From: Kineococcus rubinsiae
GTDB taxonomy: Bacteria > Actinomycetota > Actinomycetes > Actinomycetales > Kineococcaceae
Assembly (NCBI RefSeq): GCF_011839805.1
Contig: NZ_VWPY01000003.1
Span: 1-64,000 of the forward strand
Direction of reading: 5' to 3'
DNA: 64,000 nt
A program made the position numbers and the translations under genes. Within the stretch, counting starts at the first letter, position 1; each line of letters opens with the position of its first letter. Below are positions 33,730 to 42,187 of the stretch, piece by piece. The notes under the pieces were generated by a model that saw only the letters and a program-made list of their open reading frames with translations, had not been told where the DNA came from and did no database searches.

Positions 33730-35113
33730 AGCCGTCGTTCCAGACGCTCAGGTGCGGCCAGGCCGCGGCGACCCGCTCGGTCGCCTCCCGCGCCGACAGG
33801 CCCTCCTCGCGGACGAGCCACGCCCGCAGCACGAGTCCGGTGCGCGAGGCGCCGGCGTGGCAGTGCACGAGCACCCGCTTGCCCTCGGTGCGCAGCGCGG
33901 CCATGTCGCCGAGGACGTCGTCGAGCAAGGTGACCAGTTCAGTGTTGCTGTCGTCGTCGGTGAGGTAGGCGAAGCGCTGCACGTCGTGGCCGAAGCGCCC
34001 ACCGGTGCGGCACAGCGACACGACGGCGAAGTCGCGGTCGCTGCGGCGCGCGCCGTCCAGGTCCGCCGCCCACACACCGGGTGTGACCTCCGCGGCGTCG
34101 AGGCCTCGGGTGGGCGGCGGTTCGTGGAGGCGGGCACCGCGCTCGCCGTCCAGGCGAACGGCGAGGAGCTGCAGGTCGCGCAGCTCCCGGACCTGCGGTC
34201 CGAACCCCGGGATGCGGCCGTGCACGACGGATGTCCAGCGGATCGGGATGCCGGTGATGCCCGCGCGAGCGCCGGCGAGCGCACCGGTGACGCAGGCGAC
34301 GGTGTCGGTGTCCCCGCCGAGGTCGACGACCAATCGCATCGCCTCCTCGAACATCGTCGAGCGGCGCAGGGCCCACAACGCCGACCCCAGCGTCGGCCAC
34401 ACCGCACCGTTGGCCTCGGTGGCGTGCTCCGGGCGCCAGTCCGGGTCACACACCTGTGCCCACTTCGCGCGGTGCGGCTCCGCCACCAGGGGCAGCGCCT
34501 CCGCGACGGCCGCGTCGGCGTCCCCGCCGTCTAGCAGGGCCCGCAGCACCTCATGGAAGAGCGCGCAGCCCTCACTGGCCGCGGGGTCGCCGTGGGTGAG
34601 GGCGCTAATGCGCCGGGCGGCGTCCATCGTCGCTTCCTGCCCGGCGCGCGCGAAGAAGATCGCCGCGGGGGTGGTGCGCATGAGCGACCCGTTGCCGGCC
34701 GCCCGGTTCCCTGCGCGCAGGTGCTCGGCCGCGGCGGTTTCCCAGGGCAGTCCCGACCGCAGGACCGCGGAGGTCTGGATGCCGATGTCCGGCGGGTCAG
34801 CCTGCGCCCACCGCTGGAAGCGGTCGAAGACGTCGGCCTGGTCGAGGCCGTCGCGCTCCACCAGCGACTGGCCCAGCAGCAGCGCCATCTGCGTGTCGTC
34901 GGTGAACTCGCCGGGCTCCCAGTCGAGGGTGCCGCCGCCGCACATCTCGGTGGCGACCCCACGAGCCGCGGTGGGGAAGCGGGCGCTGAGCGCGTCGGGC
35001 GGGCCGAACTCGAACGGCGCGCCAAGGGCATCGCCGACGGCGGAGCCCACGAGGGAACCCATCACGCGGTGCAGTCGGTCCACGAGCTCTCCCCGGTTGG
35101 TGGTGGCGACCAT
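33689..35113 (-). CDS. ADP-ribosylglycohydrolase fused to a dual-specificity phosphatase
   Basis: The 474-residue protein joins two signal-removing enzymes. Residues about 10-300 form an ADP-ribosylglycohydrolase with intact metal motifs: GSAVGDALG, FTDDTQMAL and GGDTDTVACVTGALAGAR. Residues about 330-470 form a cysteine phosphatase with the P-loop VHCHAGASRTG (HCxxGxxR) and an upstream Asp-rich loop (LTDDDSN) that could hold the general acid. It may reverse ADP-ribosylation and phosphorylation on the same target or process ADP-ribose phosphates. ATG 35113 is chosen as the family motif starts soon after; the frame opens to 35164. It stands next to truncated genes at the island edge. Confidence 0.9.
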   Translation of the reverse strand: MVATTNRGELVDRLHRVMGSLVGSAVGDALGAPFEFGPPDALSARFPTAARGVATEMCGGGTLDWEPGEFTDDTQMALLLGQSLVERDGLDQADVFDRFQRWAQADPPDIGIQTSAVLRSGLPWETAAAEHLRAGNRAAGNGSLMRTTPAAIFFARAGQEATMDAARRISALTHGDPAASEGCALFHEVLRALLDGGDADAAVAEALPLVAEPHRAKWAQVCDPDWRPEHATEANGAVWPTLGSALWALRRSTMFEEAMRLVVDLGGDTDTVACVTGALAGARAGITGIPIRWTSVVHGRIPGFGPQVRELRDLQLLAVRLDGERGARLHEPPPTRGLDAAEVTPGVWAADLDGARRSDRDFAVVSLCRTGGRFGHDVQRFAYLTDDDSNTELVTLLDDVLGDMAALRTEGKRVLVHCHAGASRTGLVLRAWLVREEGLSAREATERVAAAWPHLSVWNDGFTRALDKLAERRG

Positions 35114-35135
35114 CCTGCCCACCGGGCCGCGGACG

Positions 35136-35255
35136 TCACCAGTCGTGCACCGTCCCGTCCGCAAGCCGGTTGCCCGGCAGGTACGCCGGGACGTAGAGGT
35201 GCGCCGCTACCAGCTCCTCGGCGTACTCGACCCCGATGCCCGGCGCCTCACCGGG
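35136..35255 (-). pseudogene. 3' fragment of an enolase-superfamily sugar-acid dehydratase
   Basis: On the complement, about 38 codons end at a TGA (35136-35138) and read Gly-Ile-Gly-Val-Glu-Tyr...Tyr-Leu-Pro-Gly-Asn-Arg, ending in LADGTVHDW. This is the C-terminal tail of mannonate/galactonate-type dehydratases of the mandelate racemase/enolase superfamily. The remaining 90 per cent of the gene is missing: upstream the sequence runs straight into the permease remnant. It is a decayed leftover. Confidence 0.65.
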
Positions 35256-35273
35256 GTCCTGAGGTGGCGGGCG

Positions 35274-35384
35274 TCAACCCTCGGTAGCGCCGGCGGTTAG
35301 CCCCCCGACGAGGTACTTCTCGCGCAAGACGGTCGCGAGCAGGACGGGAGCTGTCATGAGGGTGGCGGCGGCCATGAGACCGCC
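35274..35384 (-). pseudogene. 3' fragment of a MalG-type sugar ABC permease
   Basis: On the complement, 36 codons between two stops read Gly-Gly-Leu-Met-Ala-Ala-Ala-Thr-Leu-Met and end in LVGGLTAGATEG. That is the last membrane segment and the typical GLTAGAVKG-like ending of CUT1 permeases (compare the intact gene ending at 60545). A stop at 35382-35384 cuts it off upstream. With the dehydratase tail it shows that a sugar-acid operon was broken here. Confidence 0.7.
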
Positions 35385-35562
35385 TCAGTCGGTGCTGGCG
35401 CAGCAGATGAAGGTGAACAGCGTCACCGGCAGCCTCCCATTTTCCTCGTCCGAGAGGAACGGGTCCGAGTACGGACCTTGAACGCCGCTGTCGAGTTCGA
35501 TGTGCTTCTCCGGGCTCGAAGGAGCCTTCTGAGAAGGAGCGACGGACTTTGTCTCAGTGTTC

Positions 35563-36204
35563 TCAGACGCTTCCGTCGGCCAGGTGGGCGGCCACGGTTT
35601 CGTAGGCGGCCCGGCGATGTGCCTTTCGCGCCTCCCGGACTTCACGATCCGGATGGAAAAGCGCCTTTGGCCCCGGGTGGAAGGTGGGGACGACAGGGAG
35701 ATCGGGTCGGTCGCGCAGGAAATCAGGGTAGCGGCGCATGGCGAGCTCCCACCCGCGTTGAGCGTGGCGTCCCTGGAGGAGTACCACGCGCAGATCGGGC
35801 AAAAGTTGCAGCAGGCGGTGCAACGGCGTGACGCCCGCCGTCAACTCCGCGGCCGTCGGCGCACGGTTTATGTACCAGGGGTAGGCGTTCCAGGGGGTGA
35901 TGTCGTGAGGTTTGACGTTGACGCACTCGAACCGCTCAGCCTGGGCCACAGCGGTCGGGTCGTCGTTCTCTATGCACAAGAAGCCAGACCCACCCTCCTC
36001 CTGCGTACCCGGCCCGGGGTCCCGCAGGATGGAGAGGACGCGAGCCTCCACGCCTCCGTGCAGCGGGGCTACGCAGGGCATCCAGCCGCGGCCATCGTGA
36101 CCGCGGAGCTCGTCGACCAGCTGGTTGACCGGGCGCACGTGGTCCGCGTACCGGTCGAGGAACTGCCGCTCACGGAAGCTCGGGTCTGCCATCTGTCGCA
36201 CCAC
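35563..36204 (-). CDS. uracil-DNA-glycosylase-like protein
   Basis: The 213-residue protein resembles the uracil-DNA glycosylase superfamily: a first motif region SILRDPGPGTQ, the strand NVKPHDITPWNAYPWY where the catalytic loop falls, LRVVLLQGRHAQ (the loop strand before the last helix) and the HP-containing TFHPGPKAL motif near the C terminus. The usual GQDPY/GEGPG first motif is changed, so uracil excision is not assured. GTG 36204 or ATG 36192 can be the start; no ribosome site decides. It is 70 bases downstream of the helicase gene, on the same strand, and may share its transcript. The 178 bases beyond its 3' end show nothing I can support. Confidence 0.65.
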   Translation of the reverse strand: MVRQMADPSFRERQFLDRYADHVRPVNQLVDELRGHDGRGWMPCVAPLHGGVEARVLSILRDPGPGTQEEGGSGFLCIENDDPTAVAQAERFECVNVKPHDITPWNAYPWYINRAPTAAELTAGVTPLHRLLQLLPDLRVVLLQGRHAQRGWELAMRRYPDFLRDRPDLPVVPTFHPGPKALFHPDREVREARKAHRRAAYETVAAHLADGSV

Positions 36205-36274
36205 GGGCCCATCCTGCCGCGCTTTGCCGAGCGCACGGGGCGAACGTCAGGACTTCGCTCGACGTCCTGGGACG

Positions 36275-39200
36275 TCAGCTGGCGTTGACCAAGGCGGCCT
36301 CGGTGAAGAAGTCGGTCGGCATCGAGTGGTGCAGCCGCCAGGTGATGCCGATGGGCCGCTCACCCTCGTGCGACACGTAGTCAGCCGGACCGAGGCACAG
36401 GTACGGCTCGGCGCCCATGTCACCCTGCTTGCGCTGCCGGGCGAAGAGCAGGACGTGAGTGCCGAGCGTGCGGTGGTTGAGGTAGCGCCGTCCTGTCGTG
36501 GACGCGACGGTCGTGCGCGACTGGGACTCCCAGTGGAAGAGGTCCCGTGTGAGCGGGTAGTCGCGGTACATGGTGGTGGGCGAGTAGTCGACTTCGGACT
36601 TGGCCAGCGTGATGAGCAGCGCGTCGGTGCGTCGCTCAGGGGCCCAGACGACCCCTTCGCGGAAGGACATCGGAGGCCGGCTGGCCGTGGCTACCCCGAG
36701 GGCGCTGACGATCTCGTCGCGCGAGTAGCGCGCGTGGACGCTGAGGGGCAGGTGGGCCAAGTCGCCGGTGAGGGCGGTGGTGGGGTGACGCGCGGTGTCG
36801 AACGCGATGTCGACGAGCTGGCTCAGCTCGTCCCGGACGGCGTGCTCGTGCCGCAGCACCTCGAGCACGCGAGGCAGGTCTCCCGGCGCGCCCGACGGCC
36901 ACAGGCACGCCGTGAGCATGCCGGCGAGGTGCTGCTCGAGGGGTGAGAGAGCATTCGGCCGCACGTCGTCGGCGAGCAGACGACGGTAGGCGTCGCGGCG
37001 GAGACGGTCGTCGACGTGCGTGACCGCGCGCACCCGCTTGAGCAGCGTGGTCTCGAGCGGTCCAGCCTCTGGCGTTTCGAGACCAGCACGGCGGCGCAGG
37101 TCCGTCCAGGAGCGGTTGCTGCCGAGCAGCTCGCGCACGCTCAGGCCGCTGTCGCTGAGGAAGTCGGAGATCCGCTGGGTGCCCCGTGCTCGGACCTCGG
37201 CGACGATGGCGGGCGCCCGGGGGCTGACCTGGCGTTGGATGCTGGCGACGACGCGCTGCTGCACCACCTCGTCCAGCACGATCGAGCAGCCAGCGGGCAA
37301 GAAGGGGAAGCCCTGCTCGGCCTGGTGCTGCAGGGCGCCGCGGCTCGCCCCCGTGAGGGCGCGGAACCGGGTGTCGAAGCGGAAGTCGGCGTTCTGGTGC
37401 CCGATGAAGTCCAGGGCCGTCAGCACTGCCTTGCCGGGTGACGTGCGCAGACCGCGTCCGAGCTGCTGCAGGAAGACGGTCGACGACTCCGTCGGTCGCA
37501 GGAAGAGGACGGTGTCCACCTGCGGGATGTCGACGCCCTCGTTGTAGAGGTCGACGGCGAACACGATGCGGACCTCGCGGTCCTTCAGCCGACGCATGGC
37601 CGCCGAGCGCTCCTCGGGTGTGCTGCTCCCGCTGACGCTGAGCGCGTCGATGCCCGCGTCGCGGAAGACGCGGGCCATGTAGCGCGCGTGCTCGACGCTG
37701 ACGCAGAAGCCGATCGCTCGCATGGTGCGGACGTCGCTCACCCGGCGGCGCAACTCTCGCAGGACGAGCCGGGCGCGCGCGTCGTCACCGGTGTAGAGGT
37801 TGGTCAGACCCTCGACGTCGTAGCCGCCCCGGCGCCAGGTCAGGTCGCGCAGGTCGGTGCCGTCGTCCACCGCGAAGTAGTGGAACGGCACGAGCAGGTC
37901 GTCGGCCAAGGCGTCCCACAACCGCAACTCCGCCGCGGTGCGACCGCCGAAGAGCGCGAGCACGTCCTGACCGTCGGCGCGTTCGGGGGTAGCGGTCAGG
38001 CCCAGCAGCTCAACGGGTTCCATTCGGTCGAGGACGCGCTGGTAGCTGCCGGCGCTGGCGTGGTGGCACTCGTCGAGCACGACGACCTCGTACTGGTCCG
38101 GCGGCAAGCCGTTCAGCACGTCGACGGTCAGCGACTGGACGCTGGCGAAGACGTGCTTGCCCCGGCGGGGACGCTCGCCACCGACGAGCAGCTCGCCGAA
38201 GGCGCCATCACCCAGCACTTCGCGGTAGGTGCGCCGAGCCTGCTCCAGCAGTTCGCGTCGGTGGGCGACGAACAGCAGCGTGAGGTCGTGGCCGTGCTGC
38301 TCACGCAGCTGCCGGTAGTCGAAGGCCGCGAGGACGGTCTTGCCGGTGCCGGTGGCCGCGACGACGAGGTTGCGGTGACGGTCGTGCAGCTGCCGCTCTC
38401 CCGCGAGCTGCTCGAGCATCTCCTGCTGGTGCGGGCGGGGAGTGACCTCCAGACCCGACAGGTCGATGGGCGTCCCGGGACCCCGTTGCCCGCCCGCCGC
38501 AGCCAGCGCGACGTCCAGCCGCTCCCCGTCGCGGTCCGGCACGTACGTCTCGAAGCTGCTGCTGGCCCAGTAGCTGGCGAAGGTCGCGTCGAACTTGGCC
38601 AGCAACGCCGGGTTGGCCACCGCGGACAGGCGGACGTTCCACTCGAGCCCGTCCAGCAGGGCCGAGCGCGACAGGTTGGAGGACCCGACGTAGGCGGTGC
38701 TGAACCCGGTCGCCCGGTGAGCGACCCACGCCTTGGCGTGCAGCCTCGTCCGCGTCGTCTCGTAGATGACCTTCACCTCAGCGCCGAAGTCGTTGACCAG
38801 GGCGTCCACGGCCCGGCGCTCTGTCGCGCCCATGTAGGTCGTCGTGATGACGCGGAAGGGGACGCCGCGGTCCTGGAGGTCCTTCAGCGACCGCTCCAGC
38901 AGCTGCATCCCCGACCACTTGACGAAGGCGCACAGCAGGTCGACGCGGTCCGCGCTGGCCAGCTCCGCTCGTAGCTCCGCCGCGAGACTGGGGTCCGCCG
39001 CACTGTTCGTCAGCAAGGCGGCCTCGGACAGGGGCGTTGCCGGCCTCGCGGTCGACGGTCGGGTGAGGGCGCGGATCCGGTGTACCGCGAGGAGCTGTTG
39101 CGGGGCATCCTTCTCGTCGGGAACGGGAACCGCTGCTCGCTCGCCGAGGACCTCGAGGAGTCCACGGATCAACGTCAACCGCTCGGACCGGTCCGCCGTC

Positions 39201-39394
39201 GCCTCCAGCGACCGTTGGATCAGGGCGCTGACGTGGCGCGTCAAGACGTGGGGCGCGTCCGCGTCGTCGACGCTGCGCACCACGGTCGCCCAGCCCGCGG
39301 CGTCCGTCAGGGACACCTTCAAGCCTGCTGCGACGACGACCTCGTGCAGACCTTCCACGAGGTCGTCCATCGACGGGGCCTTCTCCGCGCTCAC
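36275..39394 (-). CDS. PLD-nuclease/SF2 helicase/DUF3427 protein
   Basis: The 1,039-residue protein has three parts. A phospholipase-D-like nuclease domain (about 120-290) has one HKD-type motif, HAK at 219-221 with GSSN at 237-240. An SF2 helicase (about 315-650) has Walker A AATGTGKT (346-353), DECH (441-444), TATP (467-470) and QQLGRGLRTSPGK. The C-terminal region (about 780-1,039) matches DUF3427 in layout. Such proteins are DNA translocases with a nuclease head and are found in mobile and defence regions. The start codon is 39394. The role is inferred as DNA restriction or repair; no accessory gene of a named system is beside it except the glycosylase-like gene. Confidence 0.88.
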   Translation of the reverse strand: MSAEKAPSMDDLVEGLHEVVVAAGLKVSLTDAAGWATVVRSVDDADAPHVLTRHVSALIQRSLEATADRSERLTLIRGLLEVLGERAAVPVPDEKDAPQQLLAVHRIRALTRPSTARPATPLSEAALLTNSAADPSLAAELRAELASADRVDLLCAFVKWSGMQLLERSLKDLQDRGVPFRVITTTYMGATERRAVDALVNDFGAEVKVIYETTRTRLHAKAWVAHRATGFSTAYVGSSNLSRSALLDGLEWNVRLSAVANPALLAKFDATFASYWASSSFETYVPDRDGERLDVALAAAGGQRGPGTPIDLSGLEVTPRPHQQEMLEQLAGERQLHDRHRNLVVAATGTGKTVLAAFDYRQLREQHGHDLTLLFVAHRRELLEQARRTYREVLGDGAFGELLVGGERPRRGKHVFASVQSLTVDVLNGLPPDQYEVVVLDECHHASAGSYQRVLDRMEPVELLGLTATPERADGQDVLALFGGRTAAELRLWDALADDLLVPFHYFAVDDGTDLRDLTWRRGGYDVEGLTNLYTGDDARARLVLRELRRRVSDVRTMRAIGFCVSVEHARYMARVFRDAGIDALSVSGSSTPEERSAAMRRLKDREVRIVFAVDLYNEGVDIPQVDTVLFLRPTESSTVFLQQLGRGLRTSPGKAVLTALDFIGHQNADFRFDTRFRALTGASRGALQHQAEQGFPFLPAGCSIVLDEVVQQRVVASIQRQVSPRAPAIVAEVRARGTQRISDFLSDSGLSVRELLGSNRSWTDLRRRAGLETPEAGPLETTLLKRVRAVTHVDDRLRRDAYRRLLADDVRPNALSPLEQHLAGMLTACLWPSGAPGDLPRVLEVLRHEHAVRDELSQLVDIAFDTARHPTTALTGDLAHLPLSVHARYSRDEIVSALGVATASRPPMSFREGVVWAPERRTDALLITLAKSEVDYSPTTMYRDYPLTRDLFHWESQSRTTVASTTGRRYLNHRTLGTHVLLFARQRKQGDMGAEPYLCLGPADYVSHEGERPIGITWRLHHSMPTDFFTEAALVNAS

Positions 39395-40087
39395 GGCTCC
39401 ACTGTGTCAGACGGTGACCCAGTGACAGCGGACGGTGCAAGTCTCCGGTCGACTGGTCGGCCGCCGCGGGACATGCGGTCACCGACGGCGGCGCTCGTGC
39501 TCAGGTGCCGCGGGGGCGAGTGACGACGATGAGTTCGACGGCAGAGTCGTCGCCGGCCCGCTGAAGCACCTCGGACACGTCTGGCCAGGCCAGTCCGCCG
39601 ATGGTGCTCCTGCACGAGCCGCACTGAGGCTGCCCCTCGTGTCAGTGTCCTCGGGCGCACTCGTTGCCTACGTGAGAGGGCGTGTCATGACGGCAGGCGA
39701 GAGCGCGACACGCAGTCGCAATATGGTGGGGCAGGTCAGCCGGCTGGTCGACTTCCTGCGGCAGCTGGCCTGGGCCGGTGCGAACGTCCGGGAAGATCTG
39801 GGCGTCCACCTCGACGCGCAACGCTCCACGGCTGCGGAGTGCGCTACGCCCCAGCCCTGGAGGTGACTCCGCGTCGCCGACGCTCCCTGAGTCCGGCACC
39901 AGGTCGTCATCAAAGCATCACGCGCCTGGATCAGGCCGGGGTCCTGGGGCGAACAGCATGCCTCCGCATTGTTGGAATGCATTGGTGCGACCGTGGGTGA
40001 GGCCGGAACCGGTCAGGAGCCGTGGTGAGATGGTGGCTGGCGAGCCGCAGCCGGAGCGCCAGCCGAGCCGAGACGAGCGGAGCGCAC
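39395..40087. other. 693-bp divergent intergenic region
   Basis: It separates the leftward DUF3427 helicase from the rightward GmrSD-like gene and must hold both promoters. I see no convincing -35/-10 pair, no tRNA and no long inverted repeat. One short frame (39687-39866, rightward) is listed separately with low confidence. The base composition falls towards the right end, where the AT-richer island core begins. Confidence 0.5.
39687..39866 (+). CDS. short hypothetical ORF, possibly a gene remnant
   Basis: A 59-codon frame starts at ATG 39687 behind 'gagaggg'. Its middle (Gln-Val-Ser-Arg-Leu-Val-Asp-Phe-Leu-Arg-Gln-Leu-Ala) looks like a real amphipathic helix, but the second half has no coding character. 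It may be the 5' end of a gene that has been cut, or chance. I do not recognise it. Confidence 0.3.
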   Translation: MTAGESATRSRNMVGQVSRLVDFLRQLAWAGANVREDLGVHLDAQRSTAAECATPQPWR

Positions 40088-42187
40088 GTGGCGATCACGC
40101 TATTTAAGGACACGACGTACACCCTGCACGGCCTCATCGAGGACATCCGTCGCGGCGAGGTGGCGTTACCCGACATCCAGCGCCCCTTCGTGTGGCCCGC
40201 AGCGAAGGTTCGGGACCTATTCGATAGTATGTACCGCGGGTTCCCGGTCGGCTTTTTGTTGTTCTGGGAGACCGGCGCCGGCGCCGGCGTCCGCCAGATC
40301 GGCATCGACGTCAAGCAGGCACCGCCGCGCCTACTCATCGTCGACGGGCAGCAGCGCCTGACCTCGCTGTTCGCCGTGCAGACCGGCACCAAGGTCATCC
40401 GCGAGGACTATACCGAGGCCCGCATCCGCATCGCTTTCCGGCCTAGCGACGCCACGTTCACCGTCACTGACGCCGCAGTCGAAAAGGACCCCGAATTCCT
40501 CGGCGACATCTCTGCCTTGTGGGTTGAAGGTGAGCGCAAGAAGACCGTCCGCGCCTACCTTGAACGCTTACGGGCCAAGCGGACGGTCGACCAGGTCGAG
40601 GAGGATCGGCTCGACGACGCCCTGGACCGGCTATACGACCTTCAAAATTACCCGTTCAAGGTCGTTGAGCTGTCCGCGGACGTCGACGAGGAGCAGGTCG
40701 CCGAGATTTTCGTCCGCATCAACTCCGAGGGCGTCAAGCTCAACCGCGCCGACTTCATCCTGACCCTGATGAGCGTGTTCTGGGACAAGGGCCGCGCCGA
40801 GCTTGAAGACTTCAGCCGCGCTGCGAAGCAGCCGTCGCTGTCCGGGGCCTCCCCGTTCAACTGGTTCATCCAGCCGCAGCCGCCGCAGATGCTGCGCGTG
40901 TCCGTTGCCCTGGCGTTCCGCCGCGCTGTACTGAAGATCGTGTATAGCCTGCTGCGAGGCAAGGACCTCGAGAGCGGCCTAGTGTCGGTCACCTCCCGCG
41001 AGACCCAGTTCGAGACCCTGCGCCAGGCCCAGGCCAAGACGTTGAACCTGACGAACTGGCACGAGTTCTTGCAGTGCCTGGAAAGGGCCGGCTACCGCAG
41101 CGGCAAGATGATCACCAGCGAGAGCGCAGTCCTTTACAGCTACGCGATGTGGCTCATCGGCCGCGTCGACTACGCCATGAGCGTCCAGGCGCTGCGCGAG
41201 GTCATCGCCCGCTGGTTCTTCATGGTTCAGGTGACCAGCCGCTACGCCGGCTCGTTCGAGAGCCGCTTCGAGTCCGACGTGGCCCGGATGGCCGACGTTA
41301 GGACCGGTGAGGAGTTCATCGAAGTCCTCGACCGCGTCATCGACGACACACTGTCCTCGGACTACTGGACGATCACGCTACCGAACGACCTGGCGACCTC
41401 GGCGTCGCGCAGCCCAGCGCTGAGCGCTTACATCGCCGCCCTGAACATCCTCGACGCAGATGCACTCATGGGCACCGGGAAGGTCCGCTCGCGCCTCGAC
41501 CCAGCCATCGTGGCCAAGAAGGGCATTGAACGTCACCACCTATTTCCCAAGGGCTACCTGCGCGACGTCTTGCAGGTCACCGACACCAAGCAGGTCAACC
41601 AGATCGCGAACATGGCGCTGGTCGAGTGGTCCGACAACATCGCGGTGTCCGACGACCCGCCATCGACGTACTGGCCAGCCCAGGTCGCGGCCCGCAACTT
41701 CCCGACCGACACGCTCGCCCGGCAGGAGCGGCACCACGCCCTGCCCCACGGCTGGACCCTGATGGCTTACTCGGAGTTTCTCGCGGCCCGCCGTAAGCTC
41801 ATGGGCGAGGTCGTGCGAGAGGCCTTCAGCCAGCTCCGCAGCAGCAGTTATGCCCCGAGCTACCCGCAGCCGGCCGCCCCGCCTGCCGGGTCGCCCGCGA
41901 CGTCTCCGGCCGGGGCAGCGCAGTCCTTTGACTCCGTGGCCGACCTCATTGAGCAGGGACTGCTCGCTGTCGGGGCGGTCCTGATGCCGGCCGACGACAG
42001 CGTCGACTCGCTCGCCACGGTGCTGGAGGATGGCCGCCTAGACATCGACGGACAGGTGTACGACACCCCCAGCCAAGCGGCCGCCGGCGCCGGGGCCGCC
42101 GCAGACGGCTGGCACTTCTGGCTCGCGGACACCGCCACCGGGTCTCCGACCCCACTCGCGCAGCTTAGCTCCCCGCCGCCTACGTAA
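40088..42187 (+). CDS. GmrSD-like DUF262/HNH protein with C-terminal RAMA domain
   Basis: The 699-residue protein joins a DUF262 NTPase-like domain, an HNH nuclease and a RAMA-like domain. DUF262 shows ALPDIQRPFVWP near residue 28, the core motif DGQQRLTSL at 86-94 and INSEGVKLNRADF. The HNH part has RHHLFPKGY (His483-His484) and NQIANMALVEW. Residues about 619-685 read like a RAMA (restriction enzyme adenine methylase-associated) domain, ending in GWHFWLADT. GmrSD enzymes cut DNA with modified bases; a RAMA reader could supply recognition of a modification. GTG 40088 lies five bases after GGAG. TTA codons occur at 40166 and 40568. It lies just upstream of the type I operon, on the same strand, 437 bases away. 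Confidence 0.88.
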   Translation: MAITLFKDTTYTLHGLIEDIRRGEVALPDIQRPFVWPAAKVRDLFDSMYRGFPVGFLLFWETGAGAGVRQIGIDVKQAPPRLLIVDGQQRLTSLFAVQTGTKVIREDYTEARIRIAFRPSDATFTVTDAAVEKDPEFLGDISALWVEGERKKTVRAYLERLRAKRTVDQVEEDRLDDALDRLYDLQNYPFKVVELSADVDEEQVAEIFVRINSEGVKLNRADFILTLMSVFWDKGRAELEDFSRAAKQPSLSGASPFNWFIQPQPPQMLRVSVALAFRRAVLKIVYSLLRGKDLESGLVSVTSRETQFETLRQAQAKTLNLTNWHEFLQCLERAGYRSGKMITSESAVLYSYAMWLIGRVDYAMSVQALREVIARWFFMVQVTSRYAGSFESRFESDVARMADVRTGEEFIEVLDRVIDDTLSSDYWTITLPNDLATSASRSPALSAYIAALNILDADALMGTGKVRSRLDPAIVAKKGIERHHLFPKGYLRDVLQVTDTKQVNQIANMALVEWSDNIAVSDDPPSTYWPAQVAARNFPTDTLARQERHHALPHGWTLMAYSEFLAARRKLMGEVVREAFSQLRSSSYAPSYPQPAAPPAGSPATSPAGAAQSFDSVADLIEQGLLAVGAVLMPADDSVDSLATVLEDGRLDIDGQVYDTPSQAAAGAGAAADGWHFWLADTATGSPTPLAQLSSPPPT

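Noticed and set aside
35385-35645. Leftward 86-codon frame beyond the glycosylase-like gene
   Set aside because: Its first third overlaps the 3' end of the glycosylase-like gene in another frame, there is no ribosome site, and the composition is not protein-like throughout.
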